A DNA stretch of 64,000 nucleotides from Avibacterium avium (GTDB taxonomy: Bacteria; Pseudomonadota; Gammaproteobacteria; Enterobacterales; Pasteurellaceae). A program made the translations under genes and the position numbers. The stretch is taken from contig NZ_UGSP01000001.1 of assembly GCF_900454535.1 (NCBI RefSeq), positions 865,501 through 929,500 on the forward strand, in the 5' to 3' direction. Shown in pieces: positions 1 to 10,516 of the stretch (its first letter is position 1; every line of letters begins with the position of its first letter). Under the pieces are notes generated by a model that ran no database searches, was not told the DNA's origin, and was given only the letters and a program-made list of their open reading frames with translations.

Positions 1-823
1 TTGCCAACTGTCGTGTTGCACAAATGCCACGAAAAACCATTTCATCGTGATCGTAATCGCCTTGCAAATATTCCCACATTTGACGATAGCCCACACAGCG
101 AATGGACGGCAAATCCGCGTGCAAATCGCCACGCTGATAGAGTTTTTCCACTTCTTGCTGAAAGCCTTGCTCAATCATTTTATGAAAACGCTGTTCAATG
201 CGTTGGTGCAAAATTTGGCGATCCTGCGGAGCAATGGCAAATTGCGTGATCTCATAAGGCAGTGCTTCGCCTTTTTGCTCGGTGAGTTCGGTGAGTGATT
301 TGCCTGTGAGATAAAACACTTCTAAGGCGCGGTTGATACGCTGGCTATCGTTCGGATTAATGCGTTGTGCCGAAACGGGATCGATTTTTGCCAGCTCTTG
401 ATGCAAGCCATTCCAACCGATTTGTGCAGCTTTTTGCTCAATTTCTTGACGCAAATTTTCATCTGCCGATGGCAACGGCGAAAGCCCTTCAAGCAAGGCT
501 TTGTAATAGAGCATAGTGCCGCCCACTAACAAAGGAATTTTGCCTTGCGCCGTGATGTCCGCCATTTCACGCAACGCATCTTGGCGAAAATTTGCCGCAG
601 AATAGCTTTCGCTGGGATCTTTAATATCAATCAAACGGTGCGGGGCGAGAGTTAGTTCTTCCGCATTGGGTTTTGCCGTACCAATATCCATTCCACGATA
701 AATTAAAGCAGAATCCACGCTGATCACTTCCACCGGGAAATGTTGGCGTAATTTGATTGCTAAGTCTGTTTTGCCCGAGGCCGTTGGCCCCATTAAGAAA
801 ATTGCGCGAGGTTTGGCTGACAT
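1..823 (-). CDS. miaA: tRNA dimethylallyltransferase (partial, 3' end outside window)
   Basis: Transfers a dimethylallyl group to A37 of tRNAs reading UNN codons. The translated N-terminus has the P-loop GPTASGKT followed by the family motifs [16 protein letters not shown] and [16 protein letters not shown], and near the window edge GICATRQLA. About 274 codons are present; the C-terminus continues beyond base 1. The ATG (821-823) overlaps the mutL stop by one base (TAATG), so the two are translationally coupled. It is the last visible gene of the conserved tsaE-amiB-mutL-miaA group. Identity is secure. Confidence 0.95.
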   Translation of the reverse strand, partial: MSAKPRAIFLMGPTASGKTDLAIKLRQHFPVEVISVDSALIYRGMDIGTAKPNAEELTLAPHRLIDIKDPSESYSAANFRQDALREMADITAQGKIPLLVGGTMLYYKALLEGLSPLPSADENLRQEIEQKAAQIGWNGLHQELAKIDPVSAQRINPNDSQRINRALEVFYLTGKSLTELTEQKGEALPYEITQFAIAPQDRQILHQRIEQRFHKMIEQGFQQEVEKLYQRGDLHADLPSIRCVGYRQMWEYLQGDYDHDEMVFRGICATRQLA

Positions 824-2784
824 TATTGTTCCTGATCTAAATAGATTTGCCAATTAATGGTGATAAATAATTGGGATAAATGAAATTCTGCCTGTTGCTG
901 AGCCAGTTGTTCTGTTTCACTGAGTAAATTCACCGCATCGCTGAAAATCTCAATTTTCGCATAATCCAATTGCTGACAAAGTGCGGTTAAAAATTGCGTG
1001 AAATTATCCACGTTTTGATTGAGCAGATTGCCCACACATTGTTGTAAATTTTGCTGACGCAAACAGCTCGGCACTTTGGTTAAACTGATGCGATGTTGGG
1101 CAAGATTTTCATTAAAATCAAAACCGGCTTGCACAAAGAACGCTTTTTGTTGCTGCCAATGGGCTTGTTGTTCCGTGTCCAAGCGAAACATTATGGGGAT
1201 CAGCAACGCTTGCTGCGGCACATTATTTTGCTGCAGGCTTAATTGAATATGCGTTTGTTGTAATTTTTTAATTGGTAACAGATAAAATTGCTGATTTTGT
1301 TGTAACAACAAGGCCTTATTTTCCACTAAGGCTAAGGTGCGTAGCATATGGTTAGATTGTGCAAGGGGCATTTCAGGTGCAGATTGAATATTGTTTGGCG
1401 CAGCGGTTTGCGTGCTTTGTTGCAATTTCCCTGTTTGTAGCAATTCACCATAAGCTTGACGTTCCTTTTGGGATACCGCAGGCGTTTTGCTGTAATGCTC
1501 AAAGTGCGGGGTAAATTTTGCGGATTTTTCTACCGCACTTTCTTTTGACACTTTTGGCGTATTTTTTTCAGCGCTGCTTTTTCCCACCGTGTTCTGCTCA
1601 TTCCGTTTAGAATAATCAGGCATTGGTTGAAAAATATTTCTTCCTGCCGCCGCACGGTTTATCGAACCCTGATTGGGCTGCCATAAACCTTGTGGCTCTT
1701 GCACTTGGAAAGTATTTCCTTCTCGTTGTGTGGCAGTTTCAGGGGGCGATATTTGTTGTGTAGCAATCTCATTACGCCCTAATTCAAAGCTCGTTTGTAA
1801 AGCATTTTGTACCCCCTGATAAATAAAATCGTGTACCAAGCGAGCTTGCTGAAAACGCACTTCGTGCTTGGTGGGGTGAACGTTCACGTCCACTTCGTTA
1901 GGATTGAGATCAATAAAAAGAATATAAGCTGGGTATTCTTCCGCGCCTAAATAATCGGCATAGGCCTGACGAATAGCGTGGGTGATCACTTTATCGCGCA
2001 CCATTCGCCCATTCACATAGCAATAAGTGAGATCGTTTTGCGAACGCTTAAAATGCGGTTCAGCCACCCAACCTGAAAGGTGTAAATCATCGTGCTTCCA
2101 ATCAATATGCAGGGCGTGAGAAATAAACTCATCGCCACAAATGGCAGCAATGCGCTTTAATTTTTGCGAAAAATCCACCGCACTTTTGTATTGACGCACG
2201 ATTTTGCCATTATGCGTAAGCGTGAAAGCAATATGCGGTTTTGCAAGTGCGATGCGGCGGATCACTTCATCAATATGAGAAAATTCCGTTTTATCGGTAC
2301 GCAAAAATTTACGTCTGGCAGGCGTATTAAAAAATAAATTGGCAACTTCAACTGTGGTGCCAACGGGGTGAGAGGCTGGCTTGATGGTGGTTTCCATTTC
2401 TCGCCCTTGAGCGTAAACCTGCCAAGCTTCTTTTTGCTTTTCCGTGCGCGAGGTGAGCGTAAGGCGTGAAACCGAGCTAATACTTGCTAACGCCTCGCCG
2501 CGAAAGCCTAAACTTAGAATGGCTTCTAAATCTTCAATGCTCGCAATTTTGCTGGTGGCGTGGCGTGCAAGGGCGAGGGAAAGTTCATCTTTCGGAATAC
2601 CTGTGCCGTTGTCGCGAATACGGATAAGGCTTGCACCGCCGTTTTCAATATCCACTTGGATTTTATTCGCGCCTGCATCAAGGCTGTTTTCCACTAATTC
2701 TTTCACCACAGACGCAGGGCGTTCCACCACCTCGCCGGCAGCGATTTGGTTAGCAAGTTGCGGTGGCAGAATTTGAATTGGCAT
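823..2784 (-). CDS. mutL: DNA mismatch repair protein MutL
   Basis: ATP-dependent matchmaker between MutS and MutH in methyl-directed mismatch repair. The N-terminal GHKL ATPase shows ENSLDAGA (residues 32-39), DNGTGI (58-63) and GFRGEAL (93-99). A Gln/Ser-rich linker covers roughly residues 340-470, followed by the C-terminal dimerisation domain. I see no DQHA(X)2E(X)4E endonuclease motif, as expected for a gammaproteobacterial MutL working with MutH. 653 aa is normal for the family. It lies 22 bp downstream of amiB and overlaps miaA by one base. Confidence 0.97.
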   Translation of the reverse strand: MPIQILPPQLANQIAAGEVVERPASVVKELVENSLDAGANKIQVDIENGGASLIRIRDNGTGIPKDELSLALARHATSKIASIEDLEAILSLGFRGEALASISSVSRLTLTSRTEKQKEAWQVYAQGREMETTIKPASHPVGTTVEVANLFFNTPARRKFLRTDKTEFSHIDEVIRRIALAKPHIAFTLTHNGKIVRQYKSAVDFSQKLKRIAAICGDEFISHALHIDWKHDDLHLSGWVAEPHFKRSQNDLTYCYVNGRMVRDKVITHAIRQAYADYLGAEEYPAYILFIDLNPNEVDVNVHPTKHEVRFQQARLVHDFIYQGVQNALQTSFELGRNEIATQQISPPETATQREGNTFQVQEPQGLWQPNQGSINRAAAGRNIFQPMPDYSKRNEQNTVGKSSAEKNTPKVSKESAVEKSAKFTPHFEHYSKTPAVSQKERQAYGELLQTGKLQQSTQTAAPNNIQSAPEMPLAQSNHMLRTLALVENKALLLQQNQQFYLLPIKKLQQTHIQLSLQQNNVPQQALLIPIMFRLDTEQQAHWQQQKAFFVQAGFDFNENLAQHRISLTKVPSCLRQQNLQQCVGNLLNQNVDNFTQFLTALCQQLDYAKIEIFSDAVNLLSETEQLAQQQAEFHLSQLFITINWQIYLDQEQ

Positions 2785-2806
2785 TGGCGTTCCTATATAA
2801 ACAGCC

Positions 2807-4153
2807 CTAACGTAGCTGAATTTTTTGTCCTGTTTGTACTTTGCCGTTTTTCAATTTTGGATTGAGTTTTAACAGCGTTGGCACAGGAATGTTATATTGA
2901 CGCGAAATCGCATACAGGGTTTGATCTTTTTTCACTGTATGGTATTTCGGCGTTGTTTTGTCTTTTCCGTTATTTTCGGTTTTGGTATTTTTGTTTGCAG
3001 TTTTATCCGCTTTTTTATTATCGGTTTTTGATTTATCTGCCTTTTTATTATCTGCTTTCTTGTTTTCTGTTTTGCTTGTTGCTTTACTATTTTTCGGCTC
3101 AGCTTTACTTGTTGCAGCTTTGCTATTTTTGCCATTGTCAGGAATTTTGATGGTTTCACCAATCCATAATTCACGGCGTTTGAGTTTGTTTAAGGCGATA
3201 ATATCGCTCATTTTGACATCATATTTAGCCGCTAATCCACCAAGGCTTTCACCATTTTTTACTTTATGGCGAATACCGCTGTCTTTTGGTAGATCTTTGT
3301 TTGAATTGGATTTTTCTTGCGAATTTTGCCCCGCACTTTCACTTTTATTATTTACCGCGGGCGTTTTAGCAACGTTGATTTCACTTTTCACATTACGGCG
3401 GCGGAAATCCACAAGGCTTTCATAAATCACCTGAGCCAGTTTTTTACGATAAGCAGGGGAGTTGAGCTTCTTTTCTTCATCGGGATTGGACAAAAATCCT
3501 GTTTCCACCAAAATAGACGGAATATCGGGCGAACGCAACACGCCAAGGCTAGCGTGCTGTGGTGTGCTGCGGCTTAAGGTGGTGATTTTGGCAAAACGGC
3601 GTAACACAATCGAGCCTAATTCATAGCCCACTCGCTGGCTGTGCCCAAATTGCAAATCCAACACCGTTTGATCCAAATATTTTTCTCTGTGTGAGGCTAA
3701 TACCGATCCTGCACCGCCTAATAATTCCGAGCGTTTTTCGTGATCTTCCAACCATTGCCCCATTTCGCTGTTGGCACGGCGGTTGGATAGCACCCACACG
3801 GACGCACCGCGTAAATCAGGGGAAACGGAAGAATCGGCGTGAATGGAAACCAAATAATTCGCCTTATATTTGCGTGCAATCTCTGAGCGTTCAGGCACGG
3901 AAATATAATAATCGCCTTTGCGAGTCAGCACCGCACGGAAGTTGGGATCTTTATCCAATAAGGCTTTCAGCTCTTTGGCAATGGAAAGAGTAACGTTTTT
4001 TTCATAAATTTTTTGTGTACGGCTGATCGCACCGGGATCTTTTCCGCCGTGCCCAGGGTCAATGGCGATTGTCCAAACATTGGCGAAAGCACTTGAAACG
4101 GCGATAAATCCGCATAAGAAAAAAAGGTAAATAAATCGGTAAAGGTTTCTCAT
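2807..4153 (-). CDS. amiB: N-acetylmuramoyl-L-alanine amidase AmiB, with LysM domains
   Basis: Periplasmic zinc amidase that splits septal peptidoglycan during cell separation. An N-terminal signal peptide (about residues 1-25, ending AFA) is followed by an Amidase_3 domain (about 27-240) with [17 protein letters not shown] and VETGFLSN zinc/active-site motifs. Two LysM peptidoglycan-binding domains follow (about 295-340 and 403-447). They are separated by a low-complexity Lys/Asn/Thr linker of repeated KADNKKADK-type units, which is the one unusual part. The setting between tsaE and mutL is the conserved order known from E. coli. Confidence 0.95.
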   Translation of the reverse strand: MRNLYRFIYLFFLCGFIAVSSAFANVWTIAIDPGHGGKDPGAISRTQKIYEKNVTLSIAKELKALLDKDPNFRAVLTRKGDYYISVPERSEIARKYKANYLVSIHADSSVSPDLRGASVWVLSNRRANSEMGQWLEDHEKRSELLGGAGSVLASHREKYLDQTVLDLQFGHSQRVGYELGSIVLRRFAKITTLSRSTPQHASLGVLRSPDIPSILVETGFLSNPDEEKKLNSPAYRKKLAQVIYESLVDFRRRNVKSEINVAKTPAVNNKSESAGQNSQEKSNSNKDLPKDSGIRHKVKNGESLGGLAAKYDVKMSDIIALNKLKRRELWIGETIKIPDNGKNSKAATSKAEPKNSKATSKTENKKADNKKADKSKTDNKKADKTANKNTKTENNGKDKTTPKYHTVKKDQTLYAISRQYNIPVPTLLKLNPKLKNGKVQTGQKIQLR

Positions 4154-4202
4154 TCTAAAACTTCACAAAAAATAGCTTAGGTTAAATAGCGTTATTAATT
4201 AG

Positions 4203-4679
4203 TTATGCGATGAGCTGTTGAATAATCTGCTCGCCTTGCTTGCTTTTGGCGTGCAAAGTGAGATTTCGTGCATCATCAACATAATCAATTTGAATGATCA
4301 AATCAGGCTCAGCAAGTAAACCACGCCCTTTTTCAGACCATTCAATCAGGCAAATACTTTGTGCATTAAAATAATCACGAATGCCCATAAATTCTAATTC
4401 TTCGGGATCACTTAAACGATATAAATCAAAATGATAAATGGATTTTCCCGCTAAATGATATTCTTCCACCAAGGTGTAAGTGGGGCTTTTTACCTTGCCT
4501 TCATAGCCTAACCCTTGGATCATTCCACGGCTTAGGGTGGTTTTCCCTGCGCCAAGATCACCGTTTAAATAAATCACAATGCCTTTTTCTGTCGCCATTT
4601 GGCTAACAATTTGCATTAATTTCGCTCCAAAGCGACACATTGTGATTTCATCAGGAATATATTGACTAAACTGTTCCAT
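4203..4679 (-). CDS. tsaE: tRNA threonylcarbamoyladenosine biosynthesis protein TsaE
   Basis: Small P-loop ATPase that works with TsaB and TsaD to make t6A37 in tRNAs reading ANN codons. Walker A GDLGAGKT is at residues 40-47. Further family motifs are VKSPTYTLVEEY, IYHFDLYRL and IEWSEKG. 158 aa is the usual length. It is the first gene of the leftward tsaE-amiB-mutL-miaA group, 49 bp before amiB. Confidence 0.95.
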   Translation of the reverse strand: MEQFSQYIPDEITMCRFGAKLMQIVSQMATEKGIVIYLNGDLGAGKTTLSRGMIQGLGYEGKVKSPTYTLVEEYHLAGKSIYHFDLYRLSDPEELEFMGIRDYFNAQSICLIEWSEKGRGLLAEPDLIIQIDYVDDARNLTLHAKSKQGEQIIQQLIA

Positions 4680-4714
4680 ATTTTCTCGGCGATTGGCTAA
4701 TTTCAGATAAAAAT

Positions 4715-4737
4715 AAGTGCGGAATTGTACCGCACTT
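4715..4737 (-). terminator. Intrinsic terminator of scrK-scrB built from paired uptake signals
   Basis: AAGTGCGG (4715-4722) and CCGCACTT (4730-4737) form a stem with a 7-nt loop. Read leftward the hairpin is followed by ATTTTTATC. It lies between scrB and tsaE and should end the sucrose operon transcript. Confidence 0.75.
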
Positions 4738-4796
4738 TTTTAGATTTTTGTAGGGGATAAAGAAAAAACCAGCGTATGTTATCAAGCGATAAGTCT

Positions 4797-6239
4797 TTAT
4801 TTATAAGTAATCGCTTTCGGATACCCCACCTGCAATGTAAGCGGTTTATCTGTACAAAGTTGATTTTCTCTTGCGCAGATGAAAAAGCGTGAAGTCATTG
4901 CTTTTTCGCCTTGGTTGAGAAAAATTTCAGCCACAGAACGATCGAAGAAAATTTCCACTTGGTGTAAATCTTCAATGCGGCAATAACGCTTGTCGCCAAA
5001 GGATTTCATTGAATCTGTTTGTTCCGTTTGACCGCGATCTAGGCAGAGCAACTCGCCGTCATAACTTAGGGTTAAATGCTGATTTTGTGCATTATTAAAG
5101 AATTTCAGGCTAAACGGTTGGGCGTTTGCATCAAATTTGAGATAAGCACGATCTAAATCTGCAATCACAGCCTCTTTTTCAACCGTAATAGATTGAAGTG
5201 CGGTGAGATTTTTATAAATATTTTCAATCGGTTGCTGATAGATTTTGCCGTTTTGTAAGCGTAATTGACGTGGCATTGAAAGCATTGAGTGCCATTTGTA
5301 GCAATCTGTTGGATAAGTTAAATCCGGCAACCCCACCCAGCCGAACAGCATTGTTTGCGTGCCTGAAAAAGTTTGTGGGGCGTAGAAATCAAAGCCTTGA
5401 TCCAGTTCGGCAATCTGTTCTGCGTGGAATTGGCGATCGGTAAGATTACCCAGTGCATAAACAGCGTGATAATTATTTTGATATTGCTCGCGCTCACGTG
5501 CTTTGCCCTGTGGTGACCAAATAAAGAGCGATTTATCGCCCATTTGCGATAAATCAGGGCATTCCCACATAAACACGCCTTGATTATCAAAGGCTGGTAA
5601 GGCAAGTTCGCCTAATAAACGAGGCGTGTCTGCCAAATCGTCCATTTCAAAAATTAACGCCGTGCCGCTGAGATTTTCCCGTTGCGCACCGCAGATAAAG
5701 CGAATTTTGCCGTCTTTGGTGAGAAACGGTTTGGGATCGCGAACGTGTTCGGTGTAGCCTTGTGGCGCTTGTTCGATAAGTGGACGCTTGCTTAATAATT
5801 TTCCGTCTTTGCTGAAAATCGCCAGATTTTGATAAGGCACGCGCTGATTATCGCTTGGAAGTCTGGTATTGCCTGTGTAGAACACTGCGATGTTGTCATC
5901 AATTAACACCGCACCGCCTGAATAGCAGCCGTGGCTTTCATATAATTCGCAAGGCACAAGCAAATCCGCTTGGCTAAATTGCTGGAAATCTTGCGTGATG
6001 AAATGCTGCCAATGTTTCATTCCGTGTAGGGCATCAAAGGGATACCATTGATAGAAAAGATGATATTTTTCGCCATCAAAAATCAAACCGTTCGGATCGT
6101 TGAGCAAGCCCGTTGGCGGTGCAAGATGATAAACAGGGCGAAAATCCTGATCTTGCGCCACGGTTTGAGCGATTTTTTCTAGCTCCCCTTGCTCTGCAGC
6201 GTAAAGGCTTTTGTATTTCCCTTCATTGAAAATGATCAT
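4797..6239 (-). CDS. scrB: Sucrose-6-phosphate hydrolase (GH32)
   Basis: Hydrolyses sucrose-6-phosphate, the product of PTS uptake, to glucose-6-phosphate and fructose. It is a five-bladed propeller GH32 enzyme. The nucleophile motif NDPNG is near residues 47-51, RDP is in HVRDPKPF and the acid/base motif is WECPD. About 480 aa fits the family. I chose the second ATG (6239), because AAGGAG lies 7 nt upstream of it; the first in-frame ATG (6245) almost abuts that site. It follows scrK closely. The matching transporter gene scrA is 22 kb away, which is unusual. Confidence 0.93.
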   Translation of the reverse strand: MIIFNEGKYKSLYAAEQGELEKIAQTVAQDQDFRPVYHLAPPTGLLNDPNGLIFDGEKYHLFYQWYPFDALHGMKHWQHFITQDFQQFSQADLLVPCELYESHGCYSGGAVLIDDNIAVFYTGNTRLPSDNQRVPYQNLAIFSKDGKLLSKRPLIEQAPQGYTEHVRDPKPFLTKDGKIRFICGAQRENLSGTALIFEMDDLADTPRLLGELALPAFDNQGVFMWECPDLSQMGDKSLFIWSPQGKAREREQYQNNYHAVYALGNLTDRQFHAEQIAELDQGFDFYAPQTFSGTQTMLFGWVGLPDLTYPTDCYKWHSMLSMPRQLRLQNGKIYQQPIENIYKNLTALQSITVEKEAVIADLDRAYLKFDANAQPFSLKFFNNAQNQHLTLSYDGELLCLDRGQTEQTDSMKSFGDKRYCRIEDLHQVEIFFDRSVAEIFLNQGEKAMTSRFFICARENQLCTDKPLTLQVGYPKAITYK

Positions 6240-6257
6240 TGGCATTCTCCTTATTCG

Positions 6258-7187
6258 CTATTCGCTTAAAAATGCGTGTAATTGTTCGTGGTTCGGTAGG
6301 GCCGACATCGCGCCTTTTGCCGTGGTGGCCAACGCACCGCAGGCATTGGCTTGGCGTAAGATTTTCACGAGCGTTTCGTGATTGCTGTGCCAATCAGGAT
6401 TTTGCGAAAGCCCCGCGAGCAAGCCACCCACAAAGGCATCACCTGCGCCCGTGGTATCTACAGGTTGTAACGCTTTGCCTGCCACAATTTCTTTTGTGCC
6501 GTTGAAATGGTAAAGCGCGCCTTCTTTGCCTAGGGTTACGATAATCAGTTTTTGCGGATAAAGTGCGGTGATTTTTTCAAAGGCTTTTTCAAGGCTGTCA
6601 GTTTGGGTTAGGAAAGTGAGTTCTTCTTCCGAAAATTTCAGCACATCGGCTAAAGCGACCGCTTGCATCACCACTTCACGCATTTCATCAAGGCTTTGCC
6701 ATAGGCTTTCACGCAAATTGGGATCGAAAGACACATAACCTTGCGCCTGACGAATATTTTTCATCGCGGTGAAGGTTGCCGTGCGGGAAGGATCGTTGAT
6801 TAATGCAATGGAACAGTAGTGCAACCATTGTCCTTGCGAAAAGGTAGGTAATTCAGAAACTTGCAAAAATTGATCCGCACTTGGATTAACCATAAAGGTA
6901 AAGCTGCGTTCGCCTTGATCTAACCCCACTACCACGGTAGAAGTCCGTTGTGCGGGATCTAAGGTCATAAACGTGGTATCCACTTTTTCTTGTTGCAACG
7001 TTTGTTGCATAAATTCGCCTAAGGGATCTTTGCCCACTTTGCCTATAAAACCGCTTTCACCGCCGAGCCGTGCCACGCCCACTGACACATTGGCTGGCGC
7101 GCCACCGGCACAGCGTAAATAATGTTGTTCGCCGTCAGGGATTAAATCCACCACCGCATCGCCTAATACCCAAATTTTTTCTGACAT
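6258..7187 (-). CDS. scrK: Fructokinase (PfkB/ribokinase family)
   Basis: Phosphorylates the fructose released by ScrB to fructose-6-phosphate. The PfkB family signature DTTGAGDAFVGG begins near residue 244, with catalytic Asp at about 250. The N-terminal substrate motif GGAPANVSVGVARLGG and the GKVGKDPLG segment are typical of fructokinases. 309 aa is normal. It is the first gene of the leftward scrK-scrB pair with AGGTGGA before the ATG. I could not define a ScrR operator in the upstream gap. Confidence 0.92.
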   Translation of the reverse strand: MSEKIWVLGDAVVDLIPDGEQHYLRCAGGAPANVSVGVARLGGESGFIGKVGKDPLGEFMQQTLQQEKVDTTFMTLDPAQRTSTVVVGLDQGERSFTFMVNPSADQFLQVSELPTFSQGQWLHYCSIALINDPSRTATFTAMKNIRQAQGYVSFDPNLRESLWQSLDEMREVVMQAVALADVLKFSEEELTFLTQTDSLEKAFEKITALYPQKLIIVTLGKEGALYHFNGTKEIVAGKALQPVDTTGAGDAFVGGLLAGLSQNPDWHSNHETLVKILRQANACGALATTAKGAMSALPNHEQLHAFLSE

Positions 7188-7329
7188 AATTCCACCTATT
7201 GATAATGTTAAAAATGGCTAATTTTTTACCGCACTTTTATTTTACGTTTTATTACGTTGCGTTTTTATATGGAAATGTTGCTGATCTTTCAATGACTTGC
7301 AAAATCCATTTAGCTTGCTGGTAAAAAGA

Positions 7330-7349
7330 AGGCGTATTTTCATACGCCT
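7330..7349 (-). terminator. Intrinsic terminator of tyrS
   Basis: AGGCGTA (7330-7336) and TACGCCT (7343-7349) form a 7-bp stem. Read leftward it is followed by TCTTTTTAC. It lies 12 bp after the tyrS stop. Confidence 0.75.
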
Positions 7350-7361
7350 AACATTCAACTT

Positions 7362-8549
7362 TTATTTCACGGTAACGCGTGCAAATTTGCGTTTGCCCAC
7401 TTGATACACCGCAGTGGACGCTGAAATCACGGCTTTCGCATCTTCAACTTTTTCACCGTCAATTTTCACACCGCCTTGGTTTACCATACGAATGGCTTCT
7501 GAAGTTGAGCTAACAAGCCCCGCTTCTTTTAACAAGTTGGCTAGCCCAATTTCGCCCTCAAAGGTAAATTCTGGCATTTCATCAGGGATCGCCCCTTTTT
7601 GGAAACGGTTAATAAAGGCTTGCTCTGCGGCGTCTGCCTCGGCTTCGGAGTGGAAGCGAGCAGTAATTTCTTTCGCTAATAACACCTTAATATCACGCGG
7701 GTTGCGTCCTTCTGCTACTTCTTGTTTGAACTGAGCAATTTCGCTGAGTGGACGGAAAGAAAGCAAATCATACCAATCCCACATTAAATCATCGGAAATC
7801 GACATCACTTTACCGAACATTTCATTTGGCGCTTCGTTCACCCCAATGTAGTTGCCGAGAGATTTCGACATTTTTTTCTCGCCGTCTAAGCCCACGAGCA
7901 ACGGAAGTGTGATTGCCACTTGCGGTTTTTGTCCGTCTGATTTTTGTAGCTCACGCCCAATCAGCAAGTTAAAGGTTTGGTCTGTGCCACCTAATTCCAC
8001 GTCCGCTTTCAAATGCACGGAATCGTAGCCTTGCAACAACGGATAAATAAATTCGTGAATGGCAATCGGCTGATTATTGGTGAAACGTTTTTTGAAATCA
8101 TCACGTTCTAACATTCGTGCGACAGTATAATTTGATGCCAAGCGGATCATTCCCACCGTGCCTAATTCCCCAAGCCAATCGGAGTTAAACACAATTTCCG
8201 TTTTCTCAGGATCTAAAATTTTATAAATTTGCTCTTTATAGGTTTCCGCATTGCGAAGTACATCTTCACGAGAAAGTGGCGGACGGGTTGCGTTTTTACC
8301 CGATGGATCGCCCACGGTGGCCGTGAAATCACCAATCAAAAACATCACGTGATGCCCGAAATTTTGGAACTGACGCAATTTATTTAACACTACCGTATGC
8401 CCTAAGTGAATGTCGGGTGCGGTTGGGTCAGCCCCTAATTTAATGCGTAACGGACGGTTTTCTTTAAGTTTTTCGATTAAATCTTGTTCTGAAAAAAGTT
8501 GATCTGTGCCGCGTTTTAACTCGGCAAGGACATTGTTAATCTCTGTCAT
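7362..8549 (-). CDS. tyrS: Tyrosyl-tRNA synthetase
   Basis: Class I aminoacyl-tRNA synthetase charging tRNA-Tyr. The HIGH-type signature appears as HLGH (in DIHLGHTVV) and the KMSKS loop as KKMSKSLGN. The C-terminal about 65 residues form an S4 RNA-binding domain ([17 protein letters not shown]). 395 aa is the shorter type 2 TyrRS found in Haemophilus rather than the 424-aa E. coli type. It is monocistronic with its own terminator. Confidence 0.96.
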   Translation of the reverse strand: MTEINNVLAELKRGTDQLFSEQDLIEKLKENRPLRIKLGADPTAPDIHLGHTVVLNKLRQFQNFGHHVMFLIGDFTATVGDPSGKNATRPPLSREDVLRNAETYKEQIYKILDPEKTEIVFNSDWLGELGTVGMIRLASNYTVARMLERDDFKKRFTNNQPIAIHEFIYPLLQGYDSVHLKADVELGGTDQTFNLLIGRELQKSDGQKPQVAITLPLLVGLDGEKKMSKSLGNYIGVNEAPNEMFGKVMSISDDLMWDWYDLLSFRPLSEIAQFKQEVAEGRNPRDIKVLLAKEITARFHSEAEADAAEQAFINRFQKGAIPDEMPEFTFEGEIGLANLLKEAGLVSSTSEAIRMVNQGGVKIDGEKVEDAKAVISASTAVYQVGKRKFARVTVK

Positions 8550-8797
8550 TGGTTTTTCCTATGTGATTCTTGCTAATGTAAACTGGGTTATTATAGATAA
8601 TCTTGGGCAAATGAAAAGGCGGATTGGGGAAAAATGGCACAGGAAACAAAATTGACACGGAATTTTTTCGCCAAAATGTAAGGTTGGGCGTGGCATTATC
8701 ATTAAATATCCTTGTAAAAATGGTGAAAAATCTGACCGCACTTATATTTTGTGCTATTTTTTAGACAACATAGAGGCAATGTTATAGGAGGAAGACA

Positions 8798-9493
8798 ATG
8801 CGATTTAATCATCTCAATCAACCTATTGGTGAGCCTGTTGTGGATTTTAGCGCAGGGGAGTTGCCGAATATTCAAACGTTAGAAGGGCAATATTGTCGCT
8901 TAGAACGCCTTTGTGTATCTCGTCATTTTAGCGATATTTATGATTTTTTCGGGCCAAACAGCCCTGAAAGCCAATGGACTTATTTGTCTATTGATGCACA
9001 ACCTAATGAACAAGCCGCGCGGCAACTTTTGCAACAATGGGAAAGCCTGTCAGATCCTTATTATTTGGCGATTATTGATAAGGCGAGCGAAAAAGTGGTG
9101 GGGACATTTTCTTTAATGCGCATTGATCCGAAAAATCGCACCATTGAAATGGGCTGGGTGATTTATTCAGAACAGATGAAACATTCTCGTGTTGCTACGG
9201 AGGCACAATTTTTAGCGATGCGATATGTGTTCGACACCTTACATTATCGTCGTTATGAATGGAAATGCGATAACCTAAATCAGCCGTCTTTTAATGCGGC
9301 GAAGCGCCTTGGCTTTCAATTTGAGGGGATTTTTAGGCGTGCGCTGGTGTATAAAGGGCGTAACCGTGATACCGCGTGGTTTTCAATGTTGCAAGAAGAA
9401 TGGCAGGCAATGAAACCCAAATTCCAACGCTGGCTTTCAGCTGATAATTTTGATGCTGAGGGCAAGCAATTACGCGCATTAAATGACTGCTAA
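8798..9493 (+). CDS. GNAT-family N-acetyltransferase (RimJ/RimL-like)
   Basis: Putative acetyl-CoA-dependent acetyltransferase. It matches the Acetyltransf_3 pattern of RimJ/RimL-like enzymes: VGTFSLMRIDP (beta4), EMGWVIYSEQMKHSRVATEA (acetyl-CoA binding region) and the late NQPSFNAAKRLGFQFEGIFR segment. 231 aa is slightly long for the family. AGGAGG precedes the ATG at an ideal distance. The substrate is unknown. It stands alone between tyrS and a hydrolase gene. Confidence 0.85.
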   Translation: MRFNHLNQPIGEPVVDFSAGELPNIQTLEGQYCRLERLCVSRHFSDIYDFFGPNSPESQWTYLSIDAQPNEQAARQLLQQWESLSDPYYLAIIDKASEKVVGTFSLMRIDPKNRTIEMGWVIYSEQMKHSRVATEAQFLAMRYVFDTLHYRRYEWKCDNLNQPSFNAAKRLGFQFEGIFRRALVYKGRNRDTAWFSMLQEEWQAMKPKFQRWLSADNFDAEGKQLRALNDC

Positions 9494-9651
9494 AAATTTG
9501 CCAAATTTTGACCGCACTTTGTTATTTCTTATTGGTAAAACCTATTGAATTTAGAGAGATAACCCTGAGTTTACCTATTGTTTTTGCTTATGGCGAGCGT
9601 ATGATTGAACAAAATTTATCATAAACTTTATGACAAACTTAGGAGTAAAAA

Positions 9652-10338
9652 ATGGAAAAACCAGCGATTGTGTTAGTACACGGTTTTTGGGGCGGAGCCA
9701 GCCATTGGAACAAGGTAATTAACGCGTTGAAAGCACAGGGGTATTTTGATGTGTATGCGGTAGAAAATCCGCTCACTTCATTAGCTGATGATGCAGTGCG
9801 TACACGCAAAATGGTGGCACAAATTCAGAAGCCAGTGGTGCTGGTAGGGCATTCTTATGGGGGTAAAGTGATCACAGAAATGGGCGATTTACCTAATGTG
9901 AAAGCTTTAGTTTATATCGCCGCCTTTGCTCCTGAAGTGGGTGAAAGTGCGGGCGGAATTAGTCAACAAAATCCACCTGAAGCATTTTCTGCCATTGTTG
10001 GCGATAGTGATGGTTATTTATGGATTGACCGCAGTCGTTATCAGCAAAGTTTTTGCCAAGATGTGAGCGAGGACGAAGCGTACCCAATGGCGATTACACA
10101 AAAAGCCCCATTAGCTTCCACTTTTGCGGATACCGTCAGCCAAGCCGCTTGGAAGGTGAAACCAAGTTTTTATCAAATTTCTACGCAAGATAGAATGATC
10201 TCTCCGGCTAACCAAAAAATGATGGCGGAACGCATTTCCCCACGCAAAATCATCAGCCTTGATGCAAGCCACGCTTCGCTAATGTCGCAAGCCGAAGCAG
10301 TAACTCAACTGATTATAGATGCCGCAACAATGGCATAA
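9652..10338 (+). CDS. Alpha/beta-fold hydrolase
   Basis: Single-domain alpha/beta hydrolase of the Abhydrolase_6/EstC-like type. An oxyanion region LVHGFWGGASHW lies near the N-terminus, the nucleophile elbow VGHSYGG places Ser at about residue 68, and the late SLDASHASL carries the probable catalytic His. No signal peptide is seen, so it should be cytoplasmic. 228 aa. An AGGAG site precedes the ATG. The substrate cannot be inferred. A 158-bp gap upstream holds an uptake signal and presumably its promoter. Confidence 0.85.
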   Translation: MEKPAIVLVHGFWGGASHWNKVINALKAQGYFDVYAVENPLTSLADDAVRTRKMVAQIQKPVVLVGHSYGGKVITEMGDLPNVKALVYIAAFAPEVGESAGGISQQNPPEAFSAIVGDSDGYLWIDRSRYQQSFCQDVSEDEAYPMAITQKAPLASTFADTVSQAAWKVKPSFYQISTQDRMISPANQKMMAERISPRKIISLDASHASLMSQAEAVTQLIIDAATMA

Positions 10339-10383
10339 AATAAAGGAAAAAGCACCGCACTTCCTCATTTCACGCACAAAAAA

Positions 10384-10413
10384 AGTGCCTCTTTCTGTGG
10401 GGGGAGAGGCACT
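10384..10413 (-). terminator. Intrinsic terminator after sfsA
   Basis: AGTGCCTCT (10384-10392) pairs perfectly with AGAGGCACT (10405-10413). Read leftward a run of seven T follows, which fits termination of sfsA. The converging hydrolase transcript may also be slowed here. Confidence 0.7.
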
Positions 10414-10516
10414 AAAGTGTTGGAGTGATTATCTATTATTGTTTGAATGGTTAGATGATAATAGTTCTCAAATAGGAAGTCAATAGATAAATGCAAATAA
10501 TTCTCAACAAATTTTC

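Noticed and set aside
1-298. Rightward frames at the window start
   Set aside because: They are antisense to miaA, whose translation is unmistakable.
2878-3425. Hydrophobic rightward frames opposite amiB
   Set aside because: They are the complement of the Lys/Asn-rich linker of AmiB; low complexity reads as Phe/Leu/Ser on the other strand.
7188-7361. ScrR/LacI-type operator upstream of scrK
   Set aside because: Repeated ACGTT/ACG words are visible, but no convincing palindrome.
8559-8741. 60-codon leftward frame before tyrS
   Set aside because: No ribosome binding site, Cys/Phe/Ile-rich composition unlike a real protein, and it lies in the probable promoter region.
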